The position numbers and the translations under genes were made by a program. Under the pieces are notes generated by a model. It ran no database searches and was not told the origin of the DNA. It saw nothing but the letters and a program-made list of their open reading frames with translations. 64,000 nt of DNA from Lapidilactobacillus bayanensis (lineage in GTDB: Bacteria; Bacillota; Bacilli; Lactobacillales; Lactobacillaceae): assembly GCF_003946695.1 (NCBI RefSeq), contig NZ_RHOX01000009.1, positions 29,571 through 93,570 of the forward strand, given 5' to 3'. Shown in pieces: positions 18,247 to 26,315 of this stretch (the stretch's first letter is position 1; each line of letters starts with the position of its first letter).

Positions 18247-18300
18247 TAAAAGTGCGTTAGTACAGCTTAACCGCAAATTTATACTTCTCAAAATTTTAAG

Positions 18301-18345
18301 GGCTCCAAAAAGTTAGGCAAGAACTAACTGATTTGGAGCCTTTTA
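18301..18345 (+). terminator. Terminator-like hairpin
   Basis: GGCTCCAAA pairs with TTTGGAGCC, and a second hairpin (AGTTAGGCAAGAACTAACT) sits in the loop. TTTTATT follows on the plus strand. It could end the TSUP transcript past the R1b repeat. The rest of 18089-18485 has no gene. Confidence 0.6.
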
Positions 18346-18485
18346 TTATGGAAAAATATCCTTTAATTGAAATTTAAAATTGTTAAAAATTATCGAACTA
18401 AGAAAACCAGTTATCATCACTTATCTAAAGAATAAACAATGTCACCTTGTATTTGAGAGCCTATAAAACAAAATATTTTTGACCG

Positions 18486-20588
18486 TTAATGTTTCTTAAT
18501 TATCTCCAAAGGATCAATATGACTCAAATTATGGATGGGCAGTAAACTTGCTATTAATACAATTCCAAAGCTAAGAAATACATTTGTAACAAATGCAGAT
18601 AAAAGTACTTTTATCAAATCAATCGGCACTACATTATTAATGAATAGCATCGAAATAACATCAAGGATTTCAGAACACACGAACAATATCACACTATAGC
18701 GAATACCATTTATTAACAAGATTCGCCGAATATCGGCAGTGGTGAAACCAATCGCCTTCAAAATACCAATTTCCACAAATCTATTTTTATTGGTTAGGAA
18801 AAATGTAATCGTGAGTGTTGCGATAGTACCGACTATTATCATCAGTGCCATATTCGTAACAGATTTTTGAGTTTTTTTAACGCTATCGTTCAAGGAATCA
18901 ACATTTTGTGCTATTGAACTCACATTATAGATAGGTGACATTGATTGAACTGCATGCGTCAATGATGTCATATTGTTAAAGTTTTTTGCTTGGACAACTA
19001 ATGCACTCACTCCAAAGCCACGCTGTTTAAATTCGGGGAAGATACGCTTCTTTTGAATATTTTCTTTGATTGCATCTTGAAGCATCTTATTCATGGTTAC
19101 ATAATCAAGGAATAGCGCGTTACTATTTTCTGAACGATTGTACGGATAGTTATCAGCGTAAACACCTGTCACTTTCCTTGCGAGTAAGATCTGCGTGTAA
19201 ATATTGCCATCTGTCTTAACAATTTTCTTATTATTATTAGGAAGTTCGCTAGTTGATATATATTGGGCGTAAGGAACATAGATTTGTAGGCGTAAAGTTT
19301 TACCCACAATATTATGAATCGGAATTTTATTATCAGCTAGAAAACTCTGGCTAACAACAAAATTATGTCCCTCCTTTTTTGCTTGACCTAGCGTATAAAG
19401 GTACTTCTTGATTAAATCACTTTTATAAATTGGCTGAATTGAAAAAGTTTTAGATATTGTATAGCGCTTATTTTGTACCCTGATTGAAGTCGAGTTGGGC
19501 ACAGCGGAACGCACGTTGTTTTTAGTGAGGCCGTATGATACAAAAGTGAAATACTTATTCAGTGAGATGACATCAGGGAGATGCTTTATTTCGGATATTT
19601 CTTTTGTAGTAAAGTCTCTCATCGGATCAAGATCCTGACCACTCTTACTCTTAATCGTATCATTAGTAATAAAAATCGAATTATCGGTCGCACTATTCAA
19701 GGACGCTTCTTGCTGACTGGCTAATATTTTCGGCATTGTCAATATCAGGCTAGAAACACTCAGTAAAGCAATAATAACAATTAATATCAACATTGGAATC
19801 TGCCGACGAGTCTGTTGATTAATTTTGTTATATTGAAGCGCACTATTAAAATCGAGTCTAGTCACAAAATTTGGCTTATTCGTTTTCAGTTCTACTTGGT
19901 TAGTCTTTGCCAAATCTACTGACCTATTCGATATCCCAATAAGTTTTGTATTATTGATGCTAAGTACAACATCGGCGTAGGCAACAGGTAATTCTTCATG
20001 TGAAACTATGATAACAATCTTGTTTTGTTCATGGGCTAAAGATTGTAGCTTTTCATATAGCTGAACAGCATTGTTGTGATCAAGCGAGTTGGTAGGCTCG
20101 TCTGCAAACAACACTTCTGCATCAGTGACCAATGCACGAGCAATTGCACCTCGTTGATCTTCACCGCCAGATAGTTGGTTTGAGTTGACTTTTTGTTTAC
20201 CGCTTAAATTTAAAGAATTAATAGTATTATCTACAATCCTTCGCCTATCTTGTACTGATAGTGTTGTTTTTAAAAGTGGAATCGTAATATTTTGTTCAAG
20301 ACTTAATTGCTTAACTAAATTATGTTCCTGAAATATAAAACCGAAATTTTTAATCCTAAAATTTGCTCTGTCAGAATCATTTAAATCCCACAAATTCACA
20401 TCGTTAAAATATACTTGCCCCGCAGACGGCCGCCGCAAAAGGCCAAGAACATTCAATAAAGATGATTTTCCAATCCCAGACTCTCCTTTAATGAGATAGA
20501 CCTTACCCGAATCAAACTCATATGATACCCTCTTTAATATTTCTTTTTCAAATTTAATATCTAGAGAATTTATAACCAACTTTGACAT
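18486..20588 (-). CDS. ABC exporter with fused ATPase and FtsX-like permease
   Basis: The 700-residue protein joins an N-terminal ATPase (about residues 1-215: Walker A GESGIGKSSLL, signature LSGGEDQRGAIARAL, Walker B VLFADEPTNSLD) to a MacB/FtsX-type membrane half. The latter has one membrane segment near 270-290, a long extracytoplasmic region, and three more near the C-terminus, ending LPIHNLSHIDPLEIIKKH. Such proteins act on extracytoplasmic substrates, often exporting peptides or giving immunity. The signature SGGEDQR is a slight variant of SGGQQQR. I start it at ATG 20588. It is divergent from a secreted peptide gene 88 bases away, which may be its cargo. Confidence 0.85.
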   Translation of the reverse strand: MSKLVINSLDIKFEKEILKRVSYEFDSGKVYLIKGESGIGKSSLLNVLGLLRRPSAGQVYFNDVNLWDLNDSDRANFRIKNFGFIFQEHNLVKQLSLEQNITIPLLKTTLSVQDRRRIVDNTINSLNLSGKQKVNSNQLSGGEDQRGAIARALVTDAEVLFADEPTNSLDHNNAVQLYEKLQSLAHEQNKIVIIVSHEELPVAYADVVLSINNTKLIGISNRSVDLAKTNQVELKTNKPNFVTRLDFNSALQYNKINQQTRRQIPMLILIVIIALLSVSSLILTMPKILASQQEASLNSATDNSIFITNDTIKSKSGQDLDPMRDFTTKEISEIKHLPDVISLNKYFTFVSYGLTKNNVRSAVPNSTSIRVQNKRYTISKTFSIQPIYKSDLIKKYLYTLGQAKKEGHNFVVSQSFLADNKIPIHNIVGKTLRLQIYVPYAQYISTSELPNNNKKIVKTDGNIYTQILLARKVTGVYADNYPYNRSENSNALFLDYVTMNKMLQDAIKENIQKKRIFPEFKQRGFGVSALVVQAKNFNNMTSLTHAVQSMSPIYNVSSIAQNVDSLNDSVKKTQKSVTNMALMIIVGTIATLTITFFLTNKNRFVEIGILKAIGFTTADIRRILLINGIRYSVILFVCSEILDVISMLFINNVVPIDLIKVLLSAFVTNVFLSFGIVLIASLLPIHNLSHIDPLEIIKKH

Positions 20589-20612
20589 ATTATCGCACCC
20601 CCAAAACTTTTG

Positions 20613-20641
20613 TTGACCTCTTTGATTGTTAAAAATAGAAT
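20613..20641 (+). promoter_or_regulatory. Promoter of the secreted peptide gene
   Basis: TTGACC (20613-20618) and TAGAAT (20636-20641) are 17 bases apart. AAAGGAG and the ATG follow at normal distances. It lies in the short gap shared with the divergent exporter. Confidence 0.7.
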
Positions 20642-20676
20642 TACACATGTACAGAGATAACAAAGGAGATCTTTAC

Positions 20677-21071
20677 ATGAAGAAGTTTATCACAATTGCT
20701 ATTGTAATAGCTACATTAGCTTTGGGTTTATTCGTCTCAAGTACTTCATCACGGGGGAATGAAGTACAGGCATCGGGGTATGTTACTAGAAAACCAACCT
20801 ATAACTGGCATGCCCATGGTGGTTGGGTAAGTGGTTGGTTTACATTAATGGAACAGGGTACTCATATCCTAACAGTGGCCGCGTCTCTTCTAAATGGATA
20901 AATTCTGGATCAGCCGTTGGGCACTGGATTGCAGGAAAAAGAATGTGGACTTCAAAAACACCACGTGGCATGCACTTATATGGACAAGCCACTAATCATT
21001 ATGGTGTGAATACTGCATGGGTAAGTTTAAATCTCACTTCCGATACGCAAACTATCGGTGTTCAATTCTAG
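20677..21071 (+). pseudogene. Frameshifted gene for a secreted, bacteriocin-like peptide
   Basis: The reading frame from ATG 20677 gives a signal peptide (MKKFITIAIVIATLALGLFV, cleavage likely after VQA) and then SGYVTRKPTYNWHAHGGWVSGW. It breaks near 20839-20841. The continuation (YINGTGYSYPNSGRVSSKW to TIGVQF) is in the -1 frame up to 21071. Restoring one T to the TTT run joins the two parts into a Trp- and Gly-rich mature protein of about 98 residues. AAAGGAG precedes the start. The layout of a small secreted product beside a fused ABC exporter recalls bacteriocin loci such as the lactococcin 972 type, but I do not claim that family. The shift could be a real mutation, a sequencing error or programmed slippage. 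Confidence 0.7.
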
Positions 21072-21195
21072 AAGGGCTAGTAAAATAAATCTCTGTACAA
21101 TAATAAATGCTAATTTAAAACACAAATTCCATATCAGTTAAGTATAATAATACAACAATCACAAGCCTTTTAAATGTGTATAAAGTTTAAAATTC

Positions 21196-21232
21196 GGGCA
21201 ATGAATTTATGTCAAACATTCATTGCCCTTTT
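21196..21232 (+). terminator. Terminator of the secreted peptide gene
   Basis: GGGCAATGAAT pairs with ATTCATTGCCC around an 11-base loop and is followed by TTTT. It lies 125 bases past the stop. Confidence 0.8.
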
Positions 21233-21289
21233 AATATACTCATTTTTTCACAGCTACTTCCTAATAAATATTTAAAATGAGTAATCATC

Positions 21290-21670
21290 GTGCTATGTAC
21301 CTAACAATACGAAAACCGTTTAGAATTTTCATGGTTCACATACAATATAAGAGCAAGTTTTGGGTATTCTCTAAAGAATACTAGGGTCGTGTGCACAGGT
21401 CCCCCCGGGTAAGAACGTCGACTTTCGTACCACGTCACCATTAGCTCTACCGTCATGACTTTGAATAGTGTTGAACTTCGATATAACATGCTACCTTATC
21501 CAGTCATTTCCGGCTTATAGCTGCTTCTTGTTCATCGGTGCAGTACTTTGTTCATCAAGCTTTCCTCAGTCCCCATCTCACGATGAAGGCCTTGCCTTTG
21601 ACTAACAGTTCCGACTACTGTGGCCCGTAACGTACTTTCACCGTCTAGTGGATACCCATGCCAGGCGCAC
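21290..21670 (-). mobile_element. Group II intron, 5' fragment
   Basis: Read leftward from 21670 it starts GTGCGCCTGGCATGGG, a group II 5' end, and continues with domain I-like sequence. That includes ACGAAAGTCGACGTTC and a GGGGGACCTGTGCACACGAC segment. No reverse transcriptase gene and no domain V are present, so only about the first 380 bases remain. The left break is not sharp. It is inserted inside an R1a repeat, whose 5' half follows at 21671. The second intron at the window edge sits at the matching point of another R1a. Confidence 0.8.
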
Positions 21671-21832
21671 ATGACGTTAATGTTGGCAATTTATTGCTTA
21701 CATTAAGGCTCGCATTTGAGACGATTGGCACTTCGATCGGCTCAAATCGACACCCACTACGTTCCAGCGACAAGTATTTATTTTCCACCACGGTACCTCA
21801 CACGTTTCGTATGCAACCTTTGCGCAAGCGCG
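21671..21832 (-). repeat. R1a repeat, copy 5, cut by the intron
   Basis: Read leftward it runs from CGCTTGCGCAAAGGTTGC to TTGCCAACATTAACGTCAT and then meets the intron. The second half of R1a and R1b are absent here. With the intron fragment and the peptide terminator it accounts for the 21072-21894 gap. Confidence 0.85.
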
Positions 21833-21860
21833 AAGAAACGCAACAAATCAGTTCACAAAA

Positions 21861-21889
21861 AAGCACGGACAATTTATCCGTGCGCTTTT
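21861..21889 (-). terminator. thiT terminator
   Basis: GCACGGA pairs with TCCGTGC, with a leftward T-run (CTTTTTTG). It begins 12 bases after the thiT stop. Confidence 0.8.
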
Positions 21890-21894
21890 CATAT

Positions 21895-22470
21895 TTATTC
21901 TAAATTTCGCGTGAACAATTGTGGTGTTGCTCGCACAAGTAACGCGAATACGATAATGCCCATAATCAAGTTAACGACAAAACTGCCACCGTTGATCACG
22001 AGTGAATACAGCCAAGCTGACTGACCCTTTGGTGCATAAGAACCCCAGAAGAAAACACCGGCAAAGTAGTGACATAAGTATTTGAGAAAGTCACCAACGA
22101 TAAAACCGCCGACCGCACCGATAACAGCTTGGTTAAGCTTGCCGGCATGTAAATTACGACGCACATAGGCACCGGTGATACCAGTCAGACCGACAATTCC
22201 GAAGGCAATCGGATATTCCAAAATAATCTGCACCGGATTCAATAAACTCCCACTACCGCGTAACCACATGTCTAACAGTCCCCAGATTAGGCCGGCAAAC
22301 ATACCTGGCACTGGACCACGCCGCAAACTGTAAACACCAAGTGGAATCAAACCATAACTAAACTGAATCGATGACACACCTAAATCATGAGGCACATATT
22401 CCAGGGCCATCGCCAAGCCAGCGAAAATAGCACCTTCTACTAAAATTCGTAAATCATTTTTTCTTTGCAT
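21895..22470 (-). CDS. thiT: Thiamine transporter ThiT (ECF S-component)
   Basis: This is a 191-residue membrane protein with about six hydrophobic segments. The family hallmark near the start is LVEGAIFAGLAMALEYVP, followed by PLGVYSLRRGPVPGMFAGLIWGLL. ThiT binds thiamine and works with the shared energising module (EcfAA'T) encoded elsewhere. A TPP riboswitch directly precedes the gene, which supports the substrate. The ATG immediately follows the T-run of the riboswitch terminator, and the ribosome site AAAGGAGGAG lies within that stem. Confidence 0.94.
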   Translation of the reverse strand: MQRKNDLRILVEGAIFAGLAMALEYVPHDLGVSSIQFSYGLIPLGVYSLRRGPVPGMFAGLIWGLLDMWLRGSGSLLNPVQIILEYPIAFGIVGLTGITGAYVRRNLHAGKLNQAVIGAVGGFIVGDFLKYLCHYFAGVFFWGSYAPKGQSAWLYSLVINGGSFVVNLIMGIIVFALLVRATPQLFTRNLE

Positions 22471-22517
22471 AAAAAAACTCCTCCTTTGTTATTTTTACCA
22501 TCAACAAAGCAGGAGTT
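22471..22517 (-). terminator. Riboswitch terminator overlapping the thiT ribosome site
   Basis: AACTCCTGCTTTGTT pairs with AACAAAGGAGGAGTT, followed by TTTTTT and then the thiT ATG. The right arm contains the ribosome site, so folding blocks both elongation and initiation. Confidence 0.85.
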
Positions 22518-22524
22518 TTCACTC

Positions 22525-22611
22525 CATCACAATTCCTACGCGTGTGTTAACACAACAGGTTCAAGGGTCTGAACTTAATCACTCTCAGCCGAAATGGCTC
22601 CCCTTTGTGAC
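22525..22611 (-). promoter_or_regulatory. TPP riboswitch (THI element)
   Basis: Read leftward, the conserved parts appear in order: GGGGAGCC, CGGCTGAGA, ACCCTTGAACCTG and GCGTAGGAA, closed by CACAA/TTGTG. It controls thiT; thiamine pyrophosphate should favour the terminator. Confidence 0.95.
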
Positions 22612-22641
22612 GGTAATTATTCGGTTTTCTATACGTTTATT

Positions 22642-22670
22642 ATTAAAACGTTATTTATCGCGGGTGTCAA
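22642..22670 (-). promoter_or_regulatory. thiT promoter
   Basis: TTGACA (22670-22665) and TTTAAT (22647-22642) are 17 bases apart, about 30 bases before the riboswitch. It lies 8 bases past the stop of the upstream binding-protein gene. Confidence 0.75.
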
Positions 22671-22677
22671 GACCCAA

Positions 22678-23520
22678 TTACTTCTCCGTGGCGGGATTAA
22701 GACTTAAATCTTCCTTGAACCACTTCTGGCTCAAACGGGCAATCGTGCCATCCTGATAAAGTTCAGTCAAGGCTTGATTAAGTCGTTGCCGCAATTTAAC
22801 ATCCGATTTACGCAAACCGACTGCAAAAGTCTCTTCGGGAAAACCACCCGTTACGACTCGATACTGTTCAGAACTGTGATGCTGGCGAATATAATAACCG
22901 GCGTAAATACTGTCACCTAAGACACCTTGAATCCGCCCCGCCTGTAAATCAAGAAAGGCGTTATTAAAGTTATCATAGAGAATCGCGGACTTTTGCGCGA
23001 CGATATTTTTCAAAACTTGTGGTTGAGCATTAAATAAAGATTGTCCTGACGAACCATTTTGTAGGCCAATTTTTTTATTCTTCATCGCAGTAAACGACGT
23101 GATCTGACTTTTCTTTAACGTCACTAGAACTTGACGATTTCGTAAATATGCTTGGGAAAACGCGACCTGTTTTTCCCGTGCCTTGGTTTTAGTGTAGCCA
23201 TTCCAAATCAAATCAATGGTACCGTTACGTAATTCTGTTTCTTTCATATCCCAGTCAATCGATTGCAAGACTATTTTTTGACCTAACTTTTTACCGGCAG
23301 CCCGAGCTAAATCAGCATCAAAGCCAATAATTTGGCCATTTTTGGCTTGAAAATCCATGGGTACAAAAGTGTCGTCAATCCCGGCAATTAGTGTGGTCTT
23401 CTTCTGATTGACGGCCTTTAAGTCGCGGATTGAATTCGAACAAGCTGTGACTAGGGGCAATAAAATAATGAGCAGACAACTCAGCAAGTACAGACGCCAA
23501 TTCTTCTTCAACATCGTCAC
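22678..23520 (-). CDS. Amino acid-binding lipoprotein, probably histidine (HisXYZ-type)
   Basis: The 280-residue protein has a lipoprotein signal with a VTAC lipobox and the SBP_bac_3 fold (FVPMDFQAKNGQIIGFDADLARAAG, then WNGYTKTKAREKQVAFSQAYL). It is the last gene of the permease-ATPase-binding protein operon. A T-box with an apparent CAC (His) specifier heads the operon, and histidine T-boxes before such hisXYZ transporters are known in Firmicutes. So histidine uptake is the best inference. It starts 3 bases after the ATPase stop. Confidence 0.82.
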   Translation of the reverse strand: MTMLKKNWRLYLLSCLLIILLPLVTACSNSIRDLKAVNQKKTTLIAGIDDTFVPMDFQAKNGQIIGFDADLARAAGKKLGQKIVLQSIDWDMKETELRNGTIDLIWNGYTKTKAREKQVAFSQAYLRNRQVLVTLKKSQITSFTAMKNKKIGLQNGSSGQSLFNAQPQVLKNIVAQKSAILYDNFNNAFLDLQAGRIQGVLGDSIYAGYYIRQHHSSEQYRVVTGGFPEETFAVGLRKSDVKLRQRLNQALTELYQDGTIARLSQKWFKEDLSLNPATEK

Positions 23521-23523
23521 CCC

Positions 23524-24159
23524 CTATTTTATCGGTGCTAATTCATATGTTTGATCAGCAATTTTCTGGGCGAAATCCAAATCATGGGTGACAACGATTT
23601 GCGTAATATTTTCTTGCTTAAGTTGCTCGATTAAAGACACCACATTGTCGCGCATGTCCGGATCTAATGCCGAGGTTGGTTCGTCCCAACAAAGAATTTG
23701 GGGATGTAATGCTAAGGCACGAGCGATGGCAACACGTTGTTTCTGACCGCCTGATAATTGAAAGGGATATAAATCGGCCTTATCAGTTAAGCCAAGCTGT
23801 GCTAATAACTTTTCGGTGGCAGCTTGAATTTCTTTTGGCGTTGTCTTCGTTTTCAAACGCGGTGCCAGACTAATATTTTCAGCAGTACTCAAATGTGAAA
23901 AGAGGCGAAAATCCTGAAAAACAACACCAATGACACCTTGATTGATATTGTCAATTTGCGGAATAAATTTCTGCCCGTTTAAAAGAATTTCACCACTATC
24001 GTAATTCGTCAAACCAATAATTGTGCGCAAGATCGTGGTCTTGCCGGCGCCACTGGGACCAACAATACAGAGCGTCTGTCCTTGGGTAACTTCAAAAGAA
24101 ACGTCTTTTAGAATAGGACGACCGGCAATTTGTTTGGTAATATTTTCTAATTTTAACAT
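23524..24159 (-). CDS. Amino acid ABC transporter ATP-binding protein, probably histidine
   Basis: A short 211-residue ATPase of the polar amino acid group. It has Walker A GPSGAGKTTIL, Q-loop IGVVFQDFRLF, signature LSGGQKQRVAIARAL, Walker [14 protein letters not shown] and switch VVTHDLDFA. About 30 residues shorter than GlnQ-type proteins because the C-terminal tail is reduced. It lies between permease and binding-protein genes with gaps of 12 and 3 bases, so it belongs to one transcript. Confidence 0.88.
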   Translation of the reverse strand: MLKLENITKQIAGRPILKDVSFEVTQGQTLCIVGPSGAGKTTILRTIIGLTNYDSGEILLNGQKFIPQIDNINQGVIGVVFQDFRLFSHLSTAENISLAPRLKTKTTPKEIQAATEKLLAQLGLTDKADLYPFQLSGGQKQRVAIARALALHPQILCWDEPTSALDPDMRDNVVSLIEQLKQENITQIVVTHDLDFAQKIADQTYELAPIK

Positions 24160-24171
24160 GATGATGTCCCT

Positions 24172-24819
24172 CTATTCATAGTAACTATAATGACGTTCTA
24201 GACTGCGCAAGCCCCAAGTCAACACGGCCGTCAACAACAAATAAATAATCGCGACTAACAACAATGGCACCAAGGTAACATCGCGCGCCATTGCAATATT
24301 ACCTGCGCGCAATAAATCGCCTAATCCTAAAACATAAACCAGCGAAGAATCTTTAACTAAATTAATTACTTCATTGCCCATTGCTGGAATGACTTGTTTA
24401 ACTAATTGCGGCAGCGTAATGTGCCGGAAAATTTGGAATGAGTTCAAACCCAACATTTGTCCTGCTTCAATTTGACCACGATCAACGCCCTGCAAGCCGC
24501 CGCGGAAAATTTCAGCAAAATAAGCTGCGTAATTAATAACGAAAGCAAATAATGCGGCCGAGAAACGCTGAAAGACAATATGCACAATTGGCAAGCCATA
24601 AAAGACAAAAATCAGTTGTAGCAACAAAGGCGTACCCCGCATTAACCAAACGTATAATTTCAAAACGGCGGCTAACGGTTTGAATTCAGAATGTAAGCCG
24701 ACACTAACCAACAAGCCTAAAGGAATTGCTAAAACTAACGTTAACACAAAAATACTGAGGGTCATTTTGGTACCATCAAGTAACGCGGGTAAAATCTCAC
24801 TAATATAATGCCAATTCAT
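24172..24819 (-). CDS. Amino acid ABC transporter permease, probably histidine
   Basis: The 215-residue protein has about five membrane segments and the EAA loop GQIEAGQMLGLNSFQIFRHITLPQ (about residues 122-145). It is the first gene of the operon and the only permease, so the channel is likely a homodimer. The T-box terminator lies just upstream, 25 bases before the ATG. The gap between this gene and minD carries only the promoter and T-box leader. Confidence 0.88.
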   Translation of the reverse strand: MNWHYISEILPALLDGTKMTLSIFVLTLVLAIPLGLLVSVGLHSEFKPLAAVLKLYVWLMRGTPLLLQLIFVFYGLPIVHIVFQRFSAALFAFVINYAAYFAEIFRGGLQGVDRGQIEAGQMLGLNSFQIFRHITLPQLVKQVIPAMGNEVINLVKDSSLVYVLGLGDLLRAGNIAMARDVTLVPLLLVAIIYLLLTAVLTWGLRSLERHYSYYE

Positions 24820-24849
24820 TTGTCCACACTCCTCTATTTATAAAACCCG

Positions 24850-25132
24850 ACCATAAAAAAATACCCCCTAGACAAAATGTCTAGAGGGTATTTGATCATT
24901 GATCAACACGGTTCCACCTCGAACTTACAGCAACTTCGCAGTTACTGACTCACACAGTATTAAACTGTACTGATAACGGGGCCAACCGATTCCGATTTAA
25001 TTAAAGTTCTAACTAAAATTTAATTGTTGAATTGTTGTGCACGATAACTTATCAATCCTTTTCACCAACCAGGACTTCTCTGAACAAAGCGGTTATCGCC
25101 GGGACAATTCAAAAACACAATCAAAATCTATA
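24850..25132 (-). promoter_or_regulatory. T-box leader with apparent His specifier
   Basis: Read leftward, stem I has the distal loop GGTTGGTGAAA on a GTCCT/AGGAT stem. A specifier loop lies between the GATAAC/GTTATC and GAATTGT/ACAATTC helices. Its 3' strand GTGCACA contains CAC followed by A (25039-25036), which reads histidine. The T-box AGGTGGAACCGTG (24919-24907) can form an antiterminator, and a TACCCTCTAGACA/TGTCTAGGGGGTA terminator with TTTTTTT follows (24890-24854). Uncharged tRNA-His should therefore switch on the transporter. Confidence 0.88.
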
Positions 25133-25138
25133 AGGAGA

Positions 25139-25167
25139 ATATTAAGCAGTTAGGAACGAAAAGTCAA
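25139..25167 (-). promoter_or_regulatory. Promoter of the T-box operon
   Basis: TTGACT (25167-25162) and TAATAT (25144-25139) lie 17 bases apart on the minus strand, just before the leader. Confidence 0.75.
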
Positions 25168-25208
25168 GTACTTTTATAAAAAATATTGACAGTACTTCTG
25201 TAAAAATA

Positions 25209-26315
25209 TTATTGGCGACGGCCAAACAACCGTTGCCAGAAACTTAACTTCTTAGGTGGCGTTGGTTTTTCAACCGTTGTCGCGGCTGTCTTAGGCGCGG
25301 ATTCAGTTGCGGTCGCCTTCACATTAGTGTCAGTCTTTGCGCTTAAATCGGCAGACTTTTTAGTTTTAGATGCTTCTTTAACTGCAGGCTGTTTTGCGGT
25401 TTGCGTTAATTCTTTCATTTCAGTTGTTGGTTCAGAAACTTTATCCGCTGCTGCGGATGCGATTGGATCAACAACATCTTGAGTCTGATCAGTGGCTGAA
25501 TTAGCCAGCGATTTATTCTTTATCGGTTCAGTAACGACCTCGTCAGTGGCAAGATTCGTCTCGTCTGTTAAGGACATCAGTGGCACGGTTTCGCCTAACA
25601 TACGCCGCGCAATATTGCGATAACCCTGAGCAGCAGGATTATCAGCATTGACAGCCACTAATTTACCTTGATTGGCAGTCGCAATCACCTCATCATCGTC
25701 AAATACAATCCCTAATAAAGGAATTGCTAAATGATCCGTAATTTGTGCCACGTTCATCGTCAAACCTTTGTTCATCAGGTTCTTGCGAATTCGATTAATA
25801 ATCAAGCGTGGTCCAAATTCCAAATGCCGTGCTTCTAACAGGCCCACAATTCGATCAGCATCACTCACCGCAACATTTTCTGGATTGGTGACTAGAATTG
25901 CACCGTCAGCACCAGCAACGGCGTTTTCAAAACCAGTTTCGATTCCGGCTGGACAATCCAATAAAATAAAATCAAAATTCTTTTTTAATGCGCTAACCAC
26001 TTGCTTGACAGCTTGCGCAGTTAAGACGTTTTTATCAGCATTCTGAGCAGCGGGCAATAAATAAAGCTGACCATCAAAGTCAGGGTGAGCAATTAAAGCC
26101 TGCTCAATATCAGCACGACCTTGAATAACATCAACGATCGTGTAAATAATTCGATTTTGTAGGCCGAGTGCAGAATCAAGGTTACGCAGTCCTAAGTCTA
26201 AGTCAACGACACAGACTTTCTTGTGAAGTAACGCTAAGGCCGCACCTAAATTGGCGGTCGTCGTCGTTTTGCCTACACCGCCCTTACCGGAAGTGACAAC
26301 TAAGGCAGTCCCCAT
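25209..26315 (-). CDS. minD: Septum site-determining protein MinD with a long C-terminal linker
   Basis: The N-terminal 265 residues are a normal MinD ATPase: deviant Walker A KGGVGKTTTTAN at residues 11-22, then LDCPAGIETGF and NPENVAVSDADR. MinD directs cell division away from the poles by recruiting MinC to the membrane. Here the protein is 368 residues instead of about 265. A low-complexity Ala/Thr/Lys/Glu linker of about 90 residues follows, then KKLSFWQRLFGRRQ, which looks like the amphipathic membrane-targeting helix. The usual tip is thus kept at the far end of a linker. It overlaps minC by one base. Confidence 0.93.
   Translation of the reverse strand: MGTALVVTSGKGGVGKTTTTANLGAALALLHKKVCVVDLDLGLRNLDSALGLQNRIIYTIVDVIQGRADIEQALIAHPDFDGQLYLLPAAQNADKNVLTAQAVKQVVSALKKNFDFILLDCPAGIETGFENAVAGADGAILVTNPENVAVSDADRIVGLLEARHLEFGPRLIINRIRKNLMNKGLTMNVAQITDHLAIPLLGIVFDDDEVIATANQGKLVAVNADNPAAQGYRNIARRMLGETVPLMSLTDETNLATDEVVTEPIKNKSLANSATDQTQDVVDPIASAAADKVSEPTTEMKELTQTAKQPAVKEASKTKKSADLSAKTDTNVKATATESAPKTAATTVEKPTPPKKLSFWQRLFGRRQ

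Noticed and set aside
21301..21489. 62-codon minus-strand frame
   Set aside because: It is inside the structured part of the group II intron fragment and is not a reverse transcriptase piece.
25160..25208. Repeated AAGTACTT words after minD as a terminator
   Set aside because: The arms are short and the loop is long and AT-rich; better explained as part of the T-box promoter region.
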